From the NCBI GenBank assembly GCA_039961735.1, contig JABRVX010000034.1, forward strand, positions 1 to 51,473: DNA of 51,473 nucleotides. The letters run 5' to 3'. Shown here in pieces: positions 43,950 to 51,473 of the stretch. The notes under the pieces are model-generated. The model saw only the letters and a program-made list of their open reading frames with translations. It did no database searches and was not told the DNA's origin. A program made the position numbers and the translations under genes. Positions within the stretch are counted from its first letter, which is position 1; every line of letters starts with the position of its first letter. The stretch is from Fimbriimonadia bacterium (GTDB lineage Bacteria > Armatimonadota > Fimbriimonadia > Fimbriimonadales > JABRVX01).

Positions 43950-45068
43950 TCAGACAGCGGAGGCGGTAACCGATTGCTCGGTGATGGCCACCATGCGCTG
44001 AAGCGCCTGCAGCGCGTGGCGCTTGGTTTGCGGCGGGACCTCGATGCGGTTGACGACGCGCCCGGCGACCAGATTCTCCAGCACCCAGAGCAGGAACGAC
44101 GGGTGGATGCGGTACATGGTGCTGCAAGGACACGTGATGGGGTCGAGACAGAAGATCAGCTTGTCGGGGTTCTCATCCGCCAGTCGCTTGACCAGGTTGA
44201 TCTCTGTGCCGATGGCCCACTTCGTGCCCGGCGCGCCCGCCGTCACGGTCTTGATGATGAACTCAGTGGAGCCGAAGCTGTCGGCGGCATCCACCACATC
44301 TTTGGTGCACTCGGGGTGCACGACGACGTTGATACCGGGGTGGACCTTGCGGGCGAGTCGAACCTGCTCTAGGGTGAAGCGCATATGCACGGAGCAGTGC
44401 CCCTTCCAAAGCAGGAATGTGGCTTCGCGGATGCGCTCGGGCACGTTGCCGCCGAAGGGCTGGTTGGGATCCCACACCAGCATGTCGCGGTCCACGTCAA
44501 AACCCATGCGCACTGCGGTATTTCGCCCGAGATGCTGGTCCGGGAAGAACAGTACCTTGTCGCCTTGCCCCAAAGCCCAGGACAGCACCTTCGACGCGTT
44601 GGAACTGGTGCACACGGCGCCACCACGCTCACCAACGAAAGCCTTGAGGGCGGCGGCTGAGTTCATGTAGGTGATTGGGACCACCCGAGCGATGTCCGTG
44701 ACCTCTTCGAGCTGCCTCCACGCCTGCCGAACCTGGAAGGTGTTCGCCATATCCGCCATGCTGCAACCCGCCGAGAGGTTGGGCAGAATGACAATTTGGT
44801 GGTCTGCGGACAACATGTCGGCACTCTCGGCCATGAAGTGCACGCCGCAGAACACGATGTAATCCGCTTCCGGGCGCGAGGCTGCATCCCGGCACAGCTT
44901 GTAGCTGTCTCCCCGGTAGTCGGCATACCGGATGATGTCGTCGCGCTGGTAGTGGTGGCCCAAGATGACCAATCGACTGCCCAGGACCTGCCGTGCGGCC
45001 TGGATTCGCTCGTGGGTCTCGGACTCCGATAACGAGACGTATTCCGCTGGTAGAGGCGGTTGGTACAC
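43950..45068 (-). CDS. nadA: Quinolinate synthase
   Basis: A 372-residue cytoplasmic [4Fe-4S] enzyme that condenses iminoaspartate with dihydroxyacetone phosphate in de novo NAD synthesis. Cluster-ligand cysteines are in 'NLSAGCSMADMAN', 'VVHPECTKDVVDAADSFGST' and 'CLDPITCPCSTMYRIHP'. 'LVILGHHYQRDDIIRYADY' and 'MNSAAALKAFVGERGGAVC' are also characteristic. The GTG start at 45068 has 'gaggaagggg' about 8 bp upstream. nadB and nadC are not in the window. DHAP is also the substrate of TpiA, encoded nearby, but no functional link is implied. Confidence 0.96.
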   Translation of the reverse strand: MYQPPLPAEYVSLSESETHERIQAARQVLGSRLVILGHHYQRDDIIRYADYRGDSYKLCRDAASRPEADYIVFCGVHFMAESADMLSADHQIVILPNLSAGCSMADMANTFQVRQAWRQLEEVTDIARVVPITYMNSAAALKAFVGERGGAVCTSSNASKVLSWALGQGDKVLFFPDQHLGRNTAVRMGFDVDRDMLVWDPNQPFGGNVPERIREATFLLWKGHCSVHMRFTLEQVRLARKVHPGINVVVHPECTKDVVDAADSFGSTEFIIKTVTAGAPGTKWAIGTEINLVKRLADENPDKLIFCLDPITCPCSTMYRIHPSFLLWVLENLVAGRVVNRIEVPPQTKRHALQALQRMVAITEQSVTASAV

Positions 45069-45214
45069 GGGTTGCGACCCCTTCCTCGGCGCGCAGTCCG
45101 GGTTGGACGGACGGGGATGTTGCGCGTCGTTAGGAAAACGCGTAGCTGCTCTATTCTACCACAGATGCTAAGAGATCGTTAGCCTGGTATAGACGAATAT
45201 CTCTGGTGCTGCGA

Positions 45215-45354
45215 TGCCTCTATCGCTTGCGGTGGAGGCACAGGTGGCGTGACCCGGAGAAGGAGCAGTCTCCACTGCAGGAACAGCGGCGTCATCGGGG
45301 CGCTGAGCCAACTATCTCCAGAGCAGCACGCTTCCAACGCAAGCGGTAGAGGCA
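45215..45354. repeat. 140-bp inverted-repeat element upstream of nadA
   Basis: Arms 45215-45236 and 45333-45354 are complementary over 22 bp with 2 mismatches (cores 'cgcttgcggtgga' and 'tccaacgcaagcg'). About 96 bp separate them, without an open frame. It sits between the 5' end of nadA and the end of the thioesterase gene. It is unlike the 38992/43787 element and could be a small MITE-like sequence. The rest of the 320-bp gap shows nothing else. Confidence 0.55.
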
Positions 45355-45390
45355 CATGGGAATGGGAAATTCCGGCATTCTGCCCAAGCG

Positions 45391-45939
45391 TCAGGAACTG
45401 CGCCGGGTCTCGGCGAGCAGCCGGTCCAGCTCTTCCTCGCTCATCTGGACCAGCTCGGCCTCGCGGCGGGCGACGCGTTCGGAGTACTCAGTGCGATACT
45501 CACGACGGTACTTCGCCAGGAGATAGTGCCGTTTTGCCTCTGGGGTGTCGCATACGAGGGGCGGCACCGGCGCGGGCTTGCCGTCCCGCAGTGCCACCAT
45601 TGTCACGTAAGAGCTGTTCGTGTGTCGCACCTCGCCCGTCTGCACATTCTCCGAGTGCACCTCGATGCCGATGCCCAGCGACGTACGTCCGACGTGATGT
45701 ACCTGGGCGGTCAGGTGGACGAGCTCGCCTACTTCGATGGGCGAGTGGAAGTCCACACGGTCGAAGGAGGCTGTGACGCACACGGTCCCGGCGTATCGAG
45801 CTGCGCACACATATGCGGCCTTGTCAATCATCGCGAGGAGGGCGCCGCCGAAAAGCTTGCCGAGGAAGTTCGCCATCTCCGGCGTGGCAAGCTCGGAGAT
45901 GCGGACTTCGGTGTCGCTTGCCGCTTGCTCAGCCCTCAC
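45391..45939 (-). CDS. Hotdog-fold acyl-CoA thioesterase
   Basis: A 182-residue protein of the YciA/BFIT acyl-CoA hydrolase type. The hotdog domain (about residues 10-125) shows 'ATPEMANFLGKLFGGALLAM' followed by 'IDKAAYVCAARYAG', then 'VTASFDRVDFHSPIEVGELV' and 'VGRTSLGIGIEVHSENVQTG'. The C-terminal 40 residues are a charged helix. It hydrolyses acyl-CoAs in the cytoplasm; chain preference is unknown. The GTG at 45939 was chosen because the conserved domain begins within 10 residues; longer in-frame starts (45978, 46011) lie inside tpiA. It overlaps tpiA by 11 bp as third gene of the osmC-tpiA unit. Confidence 0.87.
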   Translation of the reverse strand: MRAEQAASDTEVRISELATPEMANFLGKLFGGALLAMIDKAAYVCAARYAGTVCVTASFDRVDFHSPIEVGELVHLTAQVHHVGRTSLGIGIEVHSENVQTGEVRHTNSSYVTMVALRDGKPAPVPPLVCDTPEAKRHYLLAKYRREYRTEYSERVARREAELVQMSEEELDRLLAETRRSS

Positions 45940-46735
45940 GTTGTGCGCCGTAGATAATCTCCACGAACTCGTGGGCATCGAGGCTAGCACCACCCACCAA
46001 CGCCCCGTCAATCTCCGGCTGGTGCAGCAGGCCTTTCGCGTTAGAGGCCTTCACGCTTCCGCCGTAAAGCACGCGAATGTTGTCCGCCGGCTCCTCTCCC
46101 GCCAGCTCCGATAGAATTTGGCGGATGGTGCCGCACACGCGATTGGCCTCTTCGTCGTCGCAAGTCTGTCCGGTACCAATAGCCCAGACGGGCTCGTACG
46201 CAACGACCAGCCCGTACATCTCGTCGGGCTCCACTCCCCGCAACGCGCCGGTGAGCTGAGTGCGAACGATGTCGTCCGTCTTGCCCGCCTGCCGCTCTTC
46301 CCAAGTCTCCCCCACGCAGAGGATAGGCTGGATGGAGTGGAACAGCGCGCACTTAACCTTGCGGTTGACGGTCTCGTCAGTCTCGCCGAAGTATCCCAGC
46401 ACAGGCCTCATCTCGTCCGAAGGCTGGCCGAATCTGCCCCGCGTCTCCGAGTGCCCTACGATTACGTAGTCTACGCGCAGGTCCATTAGCATCAGGGGTG
46501 AGATCTGTCCGGTATATGCCCCCGACTCCAGCCAGAACATGTTTTGCGCACCGACTTTGATATGGCTGTCTCGGAGCTCGTCCTTCACCCTCTCGATGGC
46601 CGTAAACGGCGGGCACACCACCACGTCTACGTCCGGACGCTGATCTACGCGCTCGACTATGCCCTGCACGAGAGCACAGGCTTGTGGCCCGGTCATGTTC
46701 ATCTTCCAGTTGCCCGCGACGAGCTGAACACGCAT
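45929..46735 (-). CDS. tpiA: Triosephosphate isomerase
   Basis: A 268-residue cytoplasmic glycolytic enzyme interconverting dihydroxyacetone phosphate and glyceraldehyde-3-phosphate. Catalytic residues are in 'LVAGNWKMN' (Lys11), 'VIVGHSETRGRFGQ' (electrophilic His) and 'VVAYEPVWAIGTG' (general base Glu). The loop 'YGGSVKASNAKGLL' binds phosphate. The ATG at 46735 gives the standard N-terminus and has 'gaggtgtaggt' just upstream; it is 2 bp after the osmC stop. Length is slightly above the usual 250. Confidence 0.97.
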   Translation of the reverse strand: MRVQLVAGNWKMNMTGPQACALVQGIVERVDQRPDVDVVVCPPFTAIERVKDELRDSHIKVGAQNMFWLESGAYTGQISPLMLMDLRVDYVIVGHSETRGRFGQPSDEMRPVLGYFGETDETVNRKVKCALFHSIQPILCVGETWEERQAGKTDDIVRTQLTGALRGVEPDEMYGLVVAYEPVWAIGTGQTCDDEEANRVCGTIRQILSELAGEEPADNIRVLYGGSVKASNAKGLLHQPEIDGALVGGASLDAHEFVEIIYGAQREG

Positions 46736-46737
46736 AC

Positions 46738-47190
46738 CTACACCTCGATAAGGGTTGGCTCCACAGAAATGGCGACCTTCTCCCTTAGTGTGTTCGTGAC
46801 GATGCAATACGAATCCGCCTTCTCCGCCATCTCCAGGATGAGTTTGCGCTGCTCTTCGGTGGGAGAGGCGACGCGGATGGTCGGTCGAATCTCGATGGAT
46901 GTGTACTTCGGCAGCGGCGAGGAAGCGTCCACATGCCCGACCGCTTCGACCTGAACATCCTCGACGGGCAGCTTACGGTTCTCGGCGATGATGCCGAAGG
47001 TGATCGCATAGCATGCAGCAATGGCACAGCTGAGCAGTTGTTCCGGGTTGGCGGCGTTGCCGGGTCCTTTGAACTCCTCCGGCACAGCGAGTTCGGCCTG
47101 CACCTTGCTGTCCTCGGTGCGCACCGTACCGCTTCCCATTCGTCCCCCCGACCACGACACTCGAACCGGATAATCATGAATGCTGGACAT
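46738..47190 (-). CDS. OsmC-family peroxidase-like protein
   Basis: A 150-residue cytoplasmic protein of the OsmC/Ohr family, which reduces organic hydroperoxides through a pair of cysteines. These are visible in 'NPEQLLSCAIAACYAITF' and 'DSYCIVTNTLREKVAISV'. The N-terminal 'VRVSWSGGRMGSGTVRT' fits the OsmC branch rather than Ohr. The ATG at 47190 has 'taatagggac' upstream; the in-frame extension to 47424 crosses the divergent PBP1A gene. It is the first gene of osmC-tpiA-thioesterase. Confidence 0.92.
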   Translation of the reverse strand: MSSIHDYPVRVSWSGGRMGSGTVRTEDSKVQAELAVPEEFKGPGNAANPEQLLSCAIAACYAITFGIIAENRKLPVEDVQVEAVGHVDASSPLPKYTSIEIRPTIRVASPTEEQRKLILEMAEKADSYCIVTNTLREKVAISVEPTLIEV

Positions 47191-47311
47191 GTCCCTATTA
47201 TCACCTGATTTGGGGTTTGGGAGTCGATTCGGTCCCCGTCTGCCGGCGCCGCACCAATCGGGGAGGGCGGTTGGCAGCGGAATCGGGCTCAGGTACAGTA
47301 TCCAGTAGAGG

Positions 47312-49618
47312 ATGAGCGGGAAGTCAGCAAGAACGTCCGCAGACCGCCGAAACGCGGGGCGAAGGCGGGCCTCCAATCCCGTCAAGAGGCGCGTCAAACG
47401 CGCTCTCTCGTGGGTTGCGTTCATCCTGCTGAGCGCCTTCCTCCTCGGCTCGGTGTATTTCGGCGTGCTGCTCTATCGGGCCGACCAGACCATCCAGAGC
47501 ATCTATGAGATCACGGCTCGCTCCGTATCCAAGCCCACTGTCTTCGCGAGCTCCGACGGCGTGCGCCTCGCAGAGTTTCGCACTGCATATCAAGAGCCGG
47601 CGAAGCTGGAAGAGATACCGAAGCACCTGCAGAACGCCACGATTGCGGCTGAAGATCGCCGCTTCTGGCAGCACTCGGGAGTAGACCCCGTCGCCATGGT
47701 TCGCGCGGGCTGGTCCATGCTGAGGGGCGGCTCTCTTCAGGGAGGAAGCACGCTGGCACAGCAACTTGCCAAGCGTCTATTCACCACCCAGGAGCGCACT
47801 ATCGGGCGAAAGCTGCAAGATATGGCGCTGGCCATCCAGCTCGAGCGCCGGCTCACCAAACAAGAGATTCTGCGGCTCTATCTGAACCAGGTCTATTACG
47901 GCGGCGGCGCGTACGGGGTGAAGGCCGCAGCAGACATTTATTTCGACAAGCCGCTCAACCAACTCACACTCGGCGAGTGCGCGCTTCTCGCGCGACTCCC
48001 TCGCAGACCCTCGACCGAGAACCCGTTCGTCAGCAAAGAAGCGGCTCTGAGGAACCGCGACGTAGTGCTGGACCTCATGCGGGAGCAGGGGCTGATCGAA
48101 GCAGACGAGGCCGAAGCGGCGAAGCAGGAGAAGCCTCGTTTTGCAAGCAAGCGACCGTCCCTGGTGTCGCGGTGGCAAGCTCCCTACGCGGTGTCCGAGG
48201 CCATGCGCGAGCTGCGTGGCGTGATGGACCCGGAGCAACTCTATGCAGGCGGTTACCGCGTCGAGCTGACCATCAACATGAAGATGCAGTCAGCTGCAGA
48301 AGCCGCGCTGGCCGATGCGCTTAGGCAGTATCGCCGTCGCGGTGTGAGCGAGGGCGCCTCGATGGTAATGGACACTAACGGGCGCACGCTGGTGATGATC
48401 GGAGGGTCCAGCTTCGGCCGCAGCCAGTTCAATACGATAACTCAGGGCCACCGTCAACCCGGGTCGTCGTTCAAGCCGCTCATGTACGCCGTCGGTTTCG
48501 AGCTGGGCATACTGGGGCCGGAAGAGAGGGTGAGCGACAGCAAGAAGAGCTATCCGACCGGAGTGCCCGGACGTTTCTACACTCCATCCAACGCGGACGG
48601 CAGGTACATGGGCAGCATCACCGTCCGCACCGCCCTGCGCCTCTCCAGGAACTGCGCCGCTGTATACGCAAACTCCCTTATCGGCCCAAGACGGGCTGCC
48701 GACGAGATCACGGCACGTTTCGGCTTTCGCAGCAAGATTGAGCCGGTGTTGTCGCTCCCGCTCGGCGCGTCTGCGGTACGGCCGATCGAGATGGTGGAAG
48801 CCTTCAGCACCTTCGCTACGGGCGGCACCCGCGTCCGACCCTACCTCGTTGAGCGCGTGCTGACGCCAGAGGGTGTGACCGTTCATCGCGGTTCTGCTCA
48901 GATGTGGCGGGGGGTGATCAGCGTCACCACGGCTCAGGCGATGGACTCCATCTTGCGAGACGCGGTGACGCGAGGAACGGGCAGCGGGGCGCGAAGCGTG
49001 GAGGGCGCACGTGGCAAGACGGGAACCACTTCGGACCACCGCGATGCCTGGTTCATCGGCTACGCTGGCAACCATATCGGTGTGGTGTGGGTGGGCAACC
49101 CGCTGTATCTCGAGAATGAGAAACGGTGGGTGTACCGGCCGATGCCTGGCATTTACGGGGGTACGGTCCCGGTCACCGTGTGGGCCAGGATGATGAACGC
49201 CGTCATCCGTATCGCTGGCTCGCCCGATCGTCCTGAGCCGGAGTCCGAGAGCCGCCGCGACATGGTGGTGGTCTCAGTGTGCGAAGAGACGGGGCAGGTA
49301 GCCACGAAATATTGCCCCTCCACTGTACGCCGCTCGTTCGTCGCGGGAACGCAGCCGACCAGTGCCTGCCCTGTGCACGTAGGCGAGGACGAGCCTGTCG
49401 TGACGGTGGACGAACCTGCGGTTAGGAGCGGCGTAGAGCCCCCGGTGCAGGAAGTGCAGCCGCCGGGTCTGGGCCGGGGCGAAGTAACGATCTGGATCTG
49501 CGCGGAGAGTGGCAAGCCCGCCAACGCCTACTGCCCCGAGGCGATCCCGAGGAGATTTCCAAAGGATCGTGTGCCGCCTGGGCTATGTGACCTGCACGGT
49601 CCGGGGAGGCCGCGGTGA
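47312..49618 (+). CDS. mrcA: Class A penicillin-binding protein (PBP1A type)
   Basis: A 768-residue bifunctional peptidoglycan synthase. Basic cytoplasmic N-terminus, one membrane helix (about 32-52), a GT51 domain (about 75-245) with catalytic Glu in 'ATIAAEDRRFWQHSGVDP' and 'GGSTLAQQLAKRLF', then the transpeptidase domain (about 330-620) with SxxK in 'QPGSSFKPLMYA', SxN in 'LSRNCAAVYA' and KTG in 'ARGKTGTTSDHRDAWFIGYA'. The tail (about 645-768) has two repeats with pattern C-x10-C-x(17-19)-C-x2-H ('VCEETGQVATKYCP', 'ICAESGKPANAYCP'). Its stop overlaps the next start by 4 bp (gtga). Confidence 0.95.
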   Translation: MSGKSARTSADRRNAGRRRASNPVKRRVKRALSWVAFILLSAFLLGSVYFGVLLYRADQTIQSIYEITARSVSKPTVFASSDGVRLAEFRTAYQEPAKLEEIPKHLQNATIAAEDRRFWQHSGVDPVAMVRAGWSMLRGGSLQGGSTLAQQLAKRLFTTQERTIGRKLQDMALAIQLERRLTKQEILRLYLNQVYYGGGAYGVKAAADIYFDKPLNQLTLGECALLARLPRRPSTENPFVSKEAALRNRDVVLDLMREQGLIEADEAEAAKQEKPRFASKRPSLVSRWQAPYAVSEAMRELRGVMDPEQLYAGGYRVELTINMKMQSAAEAALADALRQYRRRGVSEGASMVMDTNGRTLVMIGGSSFGRSQFNTITQGHRQPGSSFKPLMYAVGFELGILGPEERVSDSKKSYPTGVPGRFYTPSNADGRYMGSITVRTALRLSRNCAAVYANSLIGPRRAADEITARFGFRSKIEPVLSLPLGASAVRPIEMVEAFSTFATGGTRVRPYLVERVLTPEGVTVHRGSAQMWRGVISVTTAQAMDSILRDAVTRGTGSGARSVEGARGKTGTTSDHRDAWFIGYAGNHIGVVWVGNPLYLENEKRWVYRPMPGIYGGTVPVTVWARMMNAVIRIAGSPDRPEPESESRRDMVVVSVCEETGQVATKYCPSTVRRSFVAGTQPTSACPVHVGEDEPVVTVDEPAVRSGVEPPVQEVQPPGLGRGEVTIWICAESGKPANAYCPEAIPRRFPKDRVPPGLCDLHGPGRPR

Positions 49619-51426
49619 CCACACTAACCCCTGCGAACAAGCCGAACGATGCTGCGCCGTTCGACCGTAGACGCGCCTATGCGCTGCTAACTGTCGTGCT
49701 CGGGCTGCTCGGCGTGCTGCTTGCGCGCTTGTGGTACCTACAGGTGGCCCTCGGACCGGAGATCGAGCGAGAAGCCGAGCGCTACCGCACGAAGAGCCTG
49801 CGCCAGCCTCCCATGCGTGGTAAGATTCTCGACCGCAACGGCGAGCTGGTCGCCAAGGTGCAAGCACAGGATGTGCTTACGATGGTGCCCGCCGAGGCTC
49901 TGGATCAACACCAGACCATCGCTTTCGTCGCTCGAGTGCTCGGAGAACCGAAGGAACGAATCTACAAGATCCTTAAGGCAGCGCCGAACCGCAACCTTCC
50001 GACGCCGGTGGCGGTGGGTCTCACTCCCGAGCAGTATGTGGCCCTTTCGGAGGAGCGCTTCTTGCACCCCGCAATCCAGATCACGGAGAAACCAATTCGC
50101 GTTTATCCGGATGGTGTCAGCTTCAGCCACGCGGTAGGCTATGTCGGGCCAGCTTCAGAGGCAGATCTGAAAGAGTTCTCCGGCGCAGACTTCGATCCCG
50201 GGGACTTCGTCGGCAAGGTCGGCGTGGAGCGTCATCAGGAACGAGTGTTGCACGGCCAGCCCGGCGTCGAGGCGATGGAGGTGGACGCGGTCGGTCGCCC
50301 TGTCGGGGCCTCGCTGATCACCGCTCGGCCACCGCGCCCGGGTGGCACGGTCGTGCTGACCCTGGATGGCAGGCTGCAGCGAAAGGCGAACGAGCTTCTG
50401 CGAGGTCGCCTCGGCGCGGTCGTAGCGATCGAGCCCAGAACCGGTGAGGTACTCGCGCTGACCGGCTCGCCGACCTTCGACGCGAATCTATTCGCGTCGC
50501 GCATCCTGCCCGAAGACTGGGCTGCACTTAGGGACGACCCCAACCAGCCCTTGCTGAACCGGGCACTGCAGTCCGCCTACCCGCCCGCTTCGACCTTCAA
50601 GATGCTTACCGCGATCGCGGCACTAAATGCCGGGCAGATCTCGATACGGTCCGGCGTGGTCTGTCGGGGGGCGTATCAGGTCGGCAAGAGGAGCTTTCGG
50701 TGCCACCGAACGCACGGCTACGTGGACTTCGTGGACGCCATCGCGCTGTCGTGCGATACCTTCTTCTATCACGCCGCTATGCGAACCGGGCCAGATCGGC
50801 TGCGCGACACCGCTGTGAAGGCCGGCTTCGGCGTTGCGAGCGGCGTAGACTTGCCGAGCGAGCGCAGCGGGCTGGTTCCGACCGATGCCTGGCTGGCGAA
50901 GAAGAAGCTCACGTGGCGGGGTGGCGACACGGCGAACATGGCCATCGGGCAGGGCTACCTACTGGCCACTCCGCTGCAGATGGCCAACTGGGCCGCGCTG
51001 CTCGCCAATCGCGGGGTGGCTTATCGCCCGTACCTCGTGCGCGCCGTGCTGGACCCGATGACGGACAAGACGCTGTGGCGAGCCGAGCCAGAGCGCAGGT
51101 TCCGCCTGGACACGTCGGCAGCCGGCTGGGATGCGATTCAGCGTGGGATGGTGCGGTGCATCGAGTCGGGCACGGGCACACATGCGCGAATCGAGGGTAT
51201 TCGCTGGGCCGGGAAGACGGGCTCGGCCGAGCACACCAAGAGCAAGAAGACGCACGCTTGGTTCATAGGTTACGCTCCGGTGGACAATCCGCGGATCGCG
51301 GTTGCGGTGTTGTTGGAAAAGGCCGGCCACGGCGGCGAGCAAGCCGCCCCGATCGCAGCGGAGCTGGTCCGCACCTACCTCCAACCTAATGCCACTCCGC
51401 AACCCACTTCCCTCCCATCCCGCTGA
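49615..51426 (+). CDS. mrdA: Class B penicillin-binding protein 2
   Basis: A 603-residue monofunctional transpeptidase that acts with RodA in cell elongation. One N-terminal membrane helix (about 20-42), a dimerisation/pedestal domain with 'PPMRGKILDRNGELVAK' and 'FVGKVGVERHQERVLHGQPG', then the transpeptidase domain with active Ser in 'SAYPPASTFKMLTAIAAL', SxN position as 'ALSCDTFFYHA' (Ser-Cys-Asp) and KTG in 'IRWAGKTGSAEHTKSKKTHA'. The GTG start at 49615, with 'ggggagg' upstream, overlaps the PBP1A stop. rodA and mreBCD are not in the window. Confidence 0.95.
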   Translation: MTTLTPANKPNDAAPFDRRRAYALLTVVLGLLGVLLARLWYLQVALGPEIEREAERYRTKSLRQPPMRGKILDRNGELVAKVQAQDVLTMVPAEALDQHQTIAFVARVLGEPKERIYKILKAAPNRNLPTPVAVGLTPEQYVALSEERFLHPAIQITEKPIRVYPDGVSFSHAVGYVGPASEADLKEFSGADFDPGDFVGKVGVERHQERVLHGQPGVEAMEVDAVGRPVGASLITARPPRPGGTVVLTLDGRLQRKANELLRGRLGAVVAIEPRTGEVLALTGSPTFDANLFASRILPEDWAALRDDPNQPLLNRALQSAYPPASTFKMLTAIAALNAGQISIRSGVVCRGAYQVGKRSFRCHRTHGYVDFVDAIALSCDTFFYHAAMRTGPDRLRDTAVKAGFGVASGVDLPSERSGLVPTDAWLAKKKLTWRGGDTANMAIGQGYLLATPLQMANWAALLANRGVAYRPYLVRAVLDPMTDKTLWRAEPERRFRLDTSAAGWDAIQRGMVRCIESGTGTHARIEGIRWAGKTGSAEHTKSKKTHAWFIGYAPVDNPRIAVAVLLEKAGHGGEQAAPIAAELVRTYLQPNATPQPTSLPSR

Positions 51427-51473
51427 AGGCCAGAGAGGGCCTGCGAAGCCGGAGTGGGGGGTTGGCTTGGGGG

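Noticed and set aside
1-51473. CRISPR arrays, rRNA genes, prophage or intact insertion sequences
   Set aside because: No regularly spaced repeats, no rRNA-like sequence and no phage structural genes were found; the only transposon trace is the 17575-17801 remnant.

Overview
This is about 51 kb of high-GC chromosomal DNA from an unnamed bacterium. The combination of secreted proteins with C-terminal dockerin-like 'DLN..L..FG' repeats, a pilin-like H-X9-DG protein, a PEP-CTERM protein and large GH and protease exoenzymes suggests a diderm from the Armatimonadota (Fimbriimonadia-like) or a neighbouring phylum. This placement is inference from protein style, because there is no rRNA in the window.

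Layout. 1-2042: the 3' end of a large Ig-repeat surface protein, then terminators. 2153-3668: a small Cys-rich membrane protein divergent from a SpoIID-type protein. 3694-3777: tRNA-Leu(UAA). 3942-6395: dihydrolipoyl dehydrogenase and a BMP-family lipoprotein. 6576-11442: a tight operon of HAD hydrolase, queA, a BldC/MerR-type DNA-binding protein, a GT4 glycosyltransferase and a dNTPase. 11556-17366: three secreted proteins (metalloprotease-like, GH2, small dockerin-like). 17367-17807: hairpins and an IS1380-type transposase remnant. 17808-20312 (minus): a three-gene overlapping operon of a propeller protein with a PEP-CTERM tail, a surface protein and a pilin-like protein, preceded by a 5' leader that reads as a cobalamin riboswitch with a terminator. 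21160-23159: greA-lysS. 23298-25381 (minus): a lipid kinase and phosphopentomutase. 25418-28185: PBP4, peroxiredoxin, mtnA. 28259-31790: an M48 peptidase and a six-hairpin glycosidase-like protein. 31853-34303 (minus): a secreted trypsin-like protease. 34675-36066 (minus): a beta-CASP nuclease. 36354-38882: a gingipain-type C25 protease. 39131-40360 (minus): a GAF histidine kinase. 40456-43758: purL and a YihY protein. 43950-45068 (minus): nadA. 45391-47190 (minus): osmC, tpiA and a thioesterase. 47312-51426: a PBP1A-PBP2 operon.

The most interesting system is the riboswitch-controlled operon at 17808-20569. A B12-sensing leader drives secreted, surface-type proteins rather than a classical transporter or a cobalamin biosynthesis gene. 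By analogy with the BtuG propellers of Bacteroidetes, this may be a cobalamin-capture module using PEP-CTERM anchoring. A second theme is a conserved C-terminal module of about 130 residues (beta-sandwich plus paired dockerin-like half-repeats) carried by several unrelated exoenzymes, which looks like a sorting or attachment tag. A dispersed inverted-repeat element is present twice in convergent intergenic regions.
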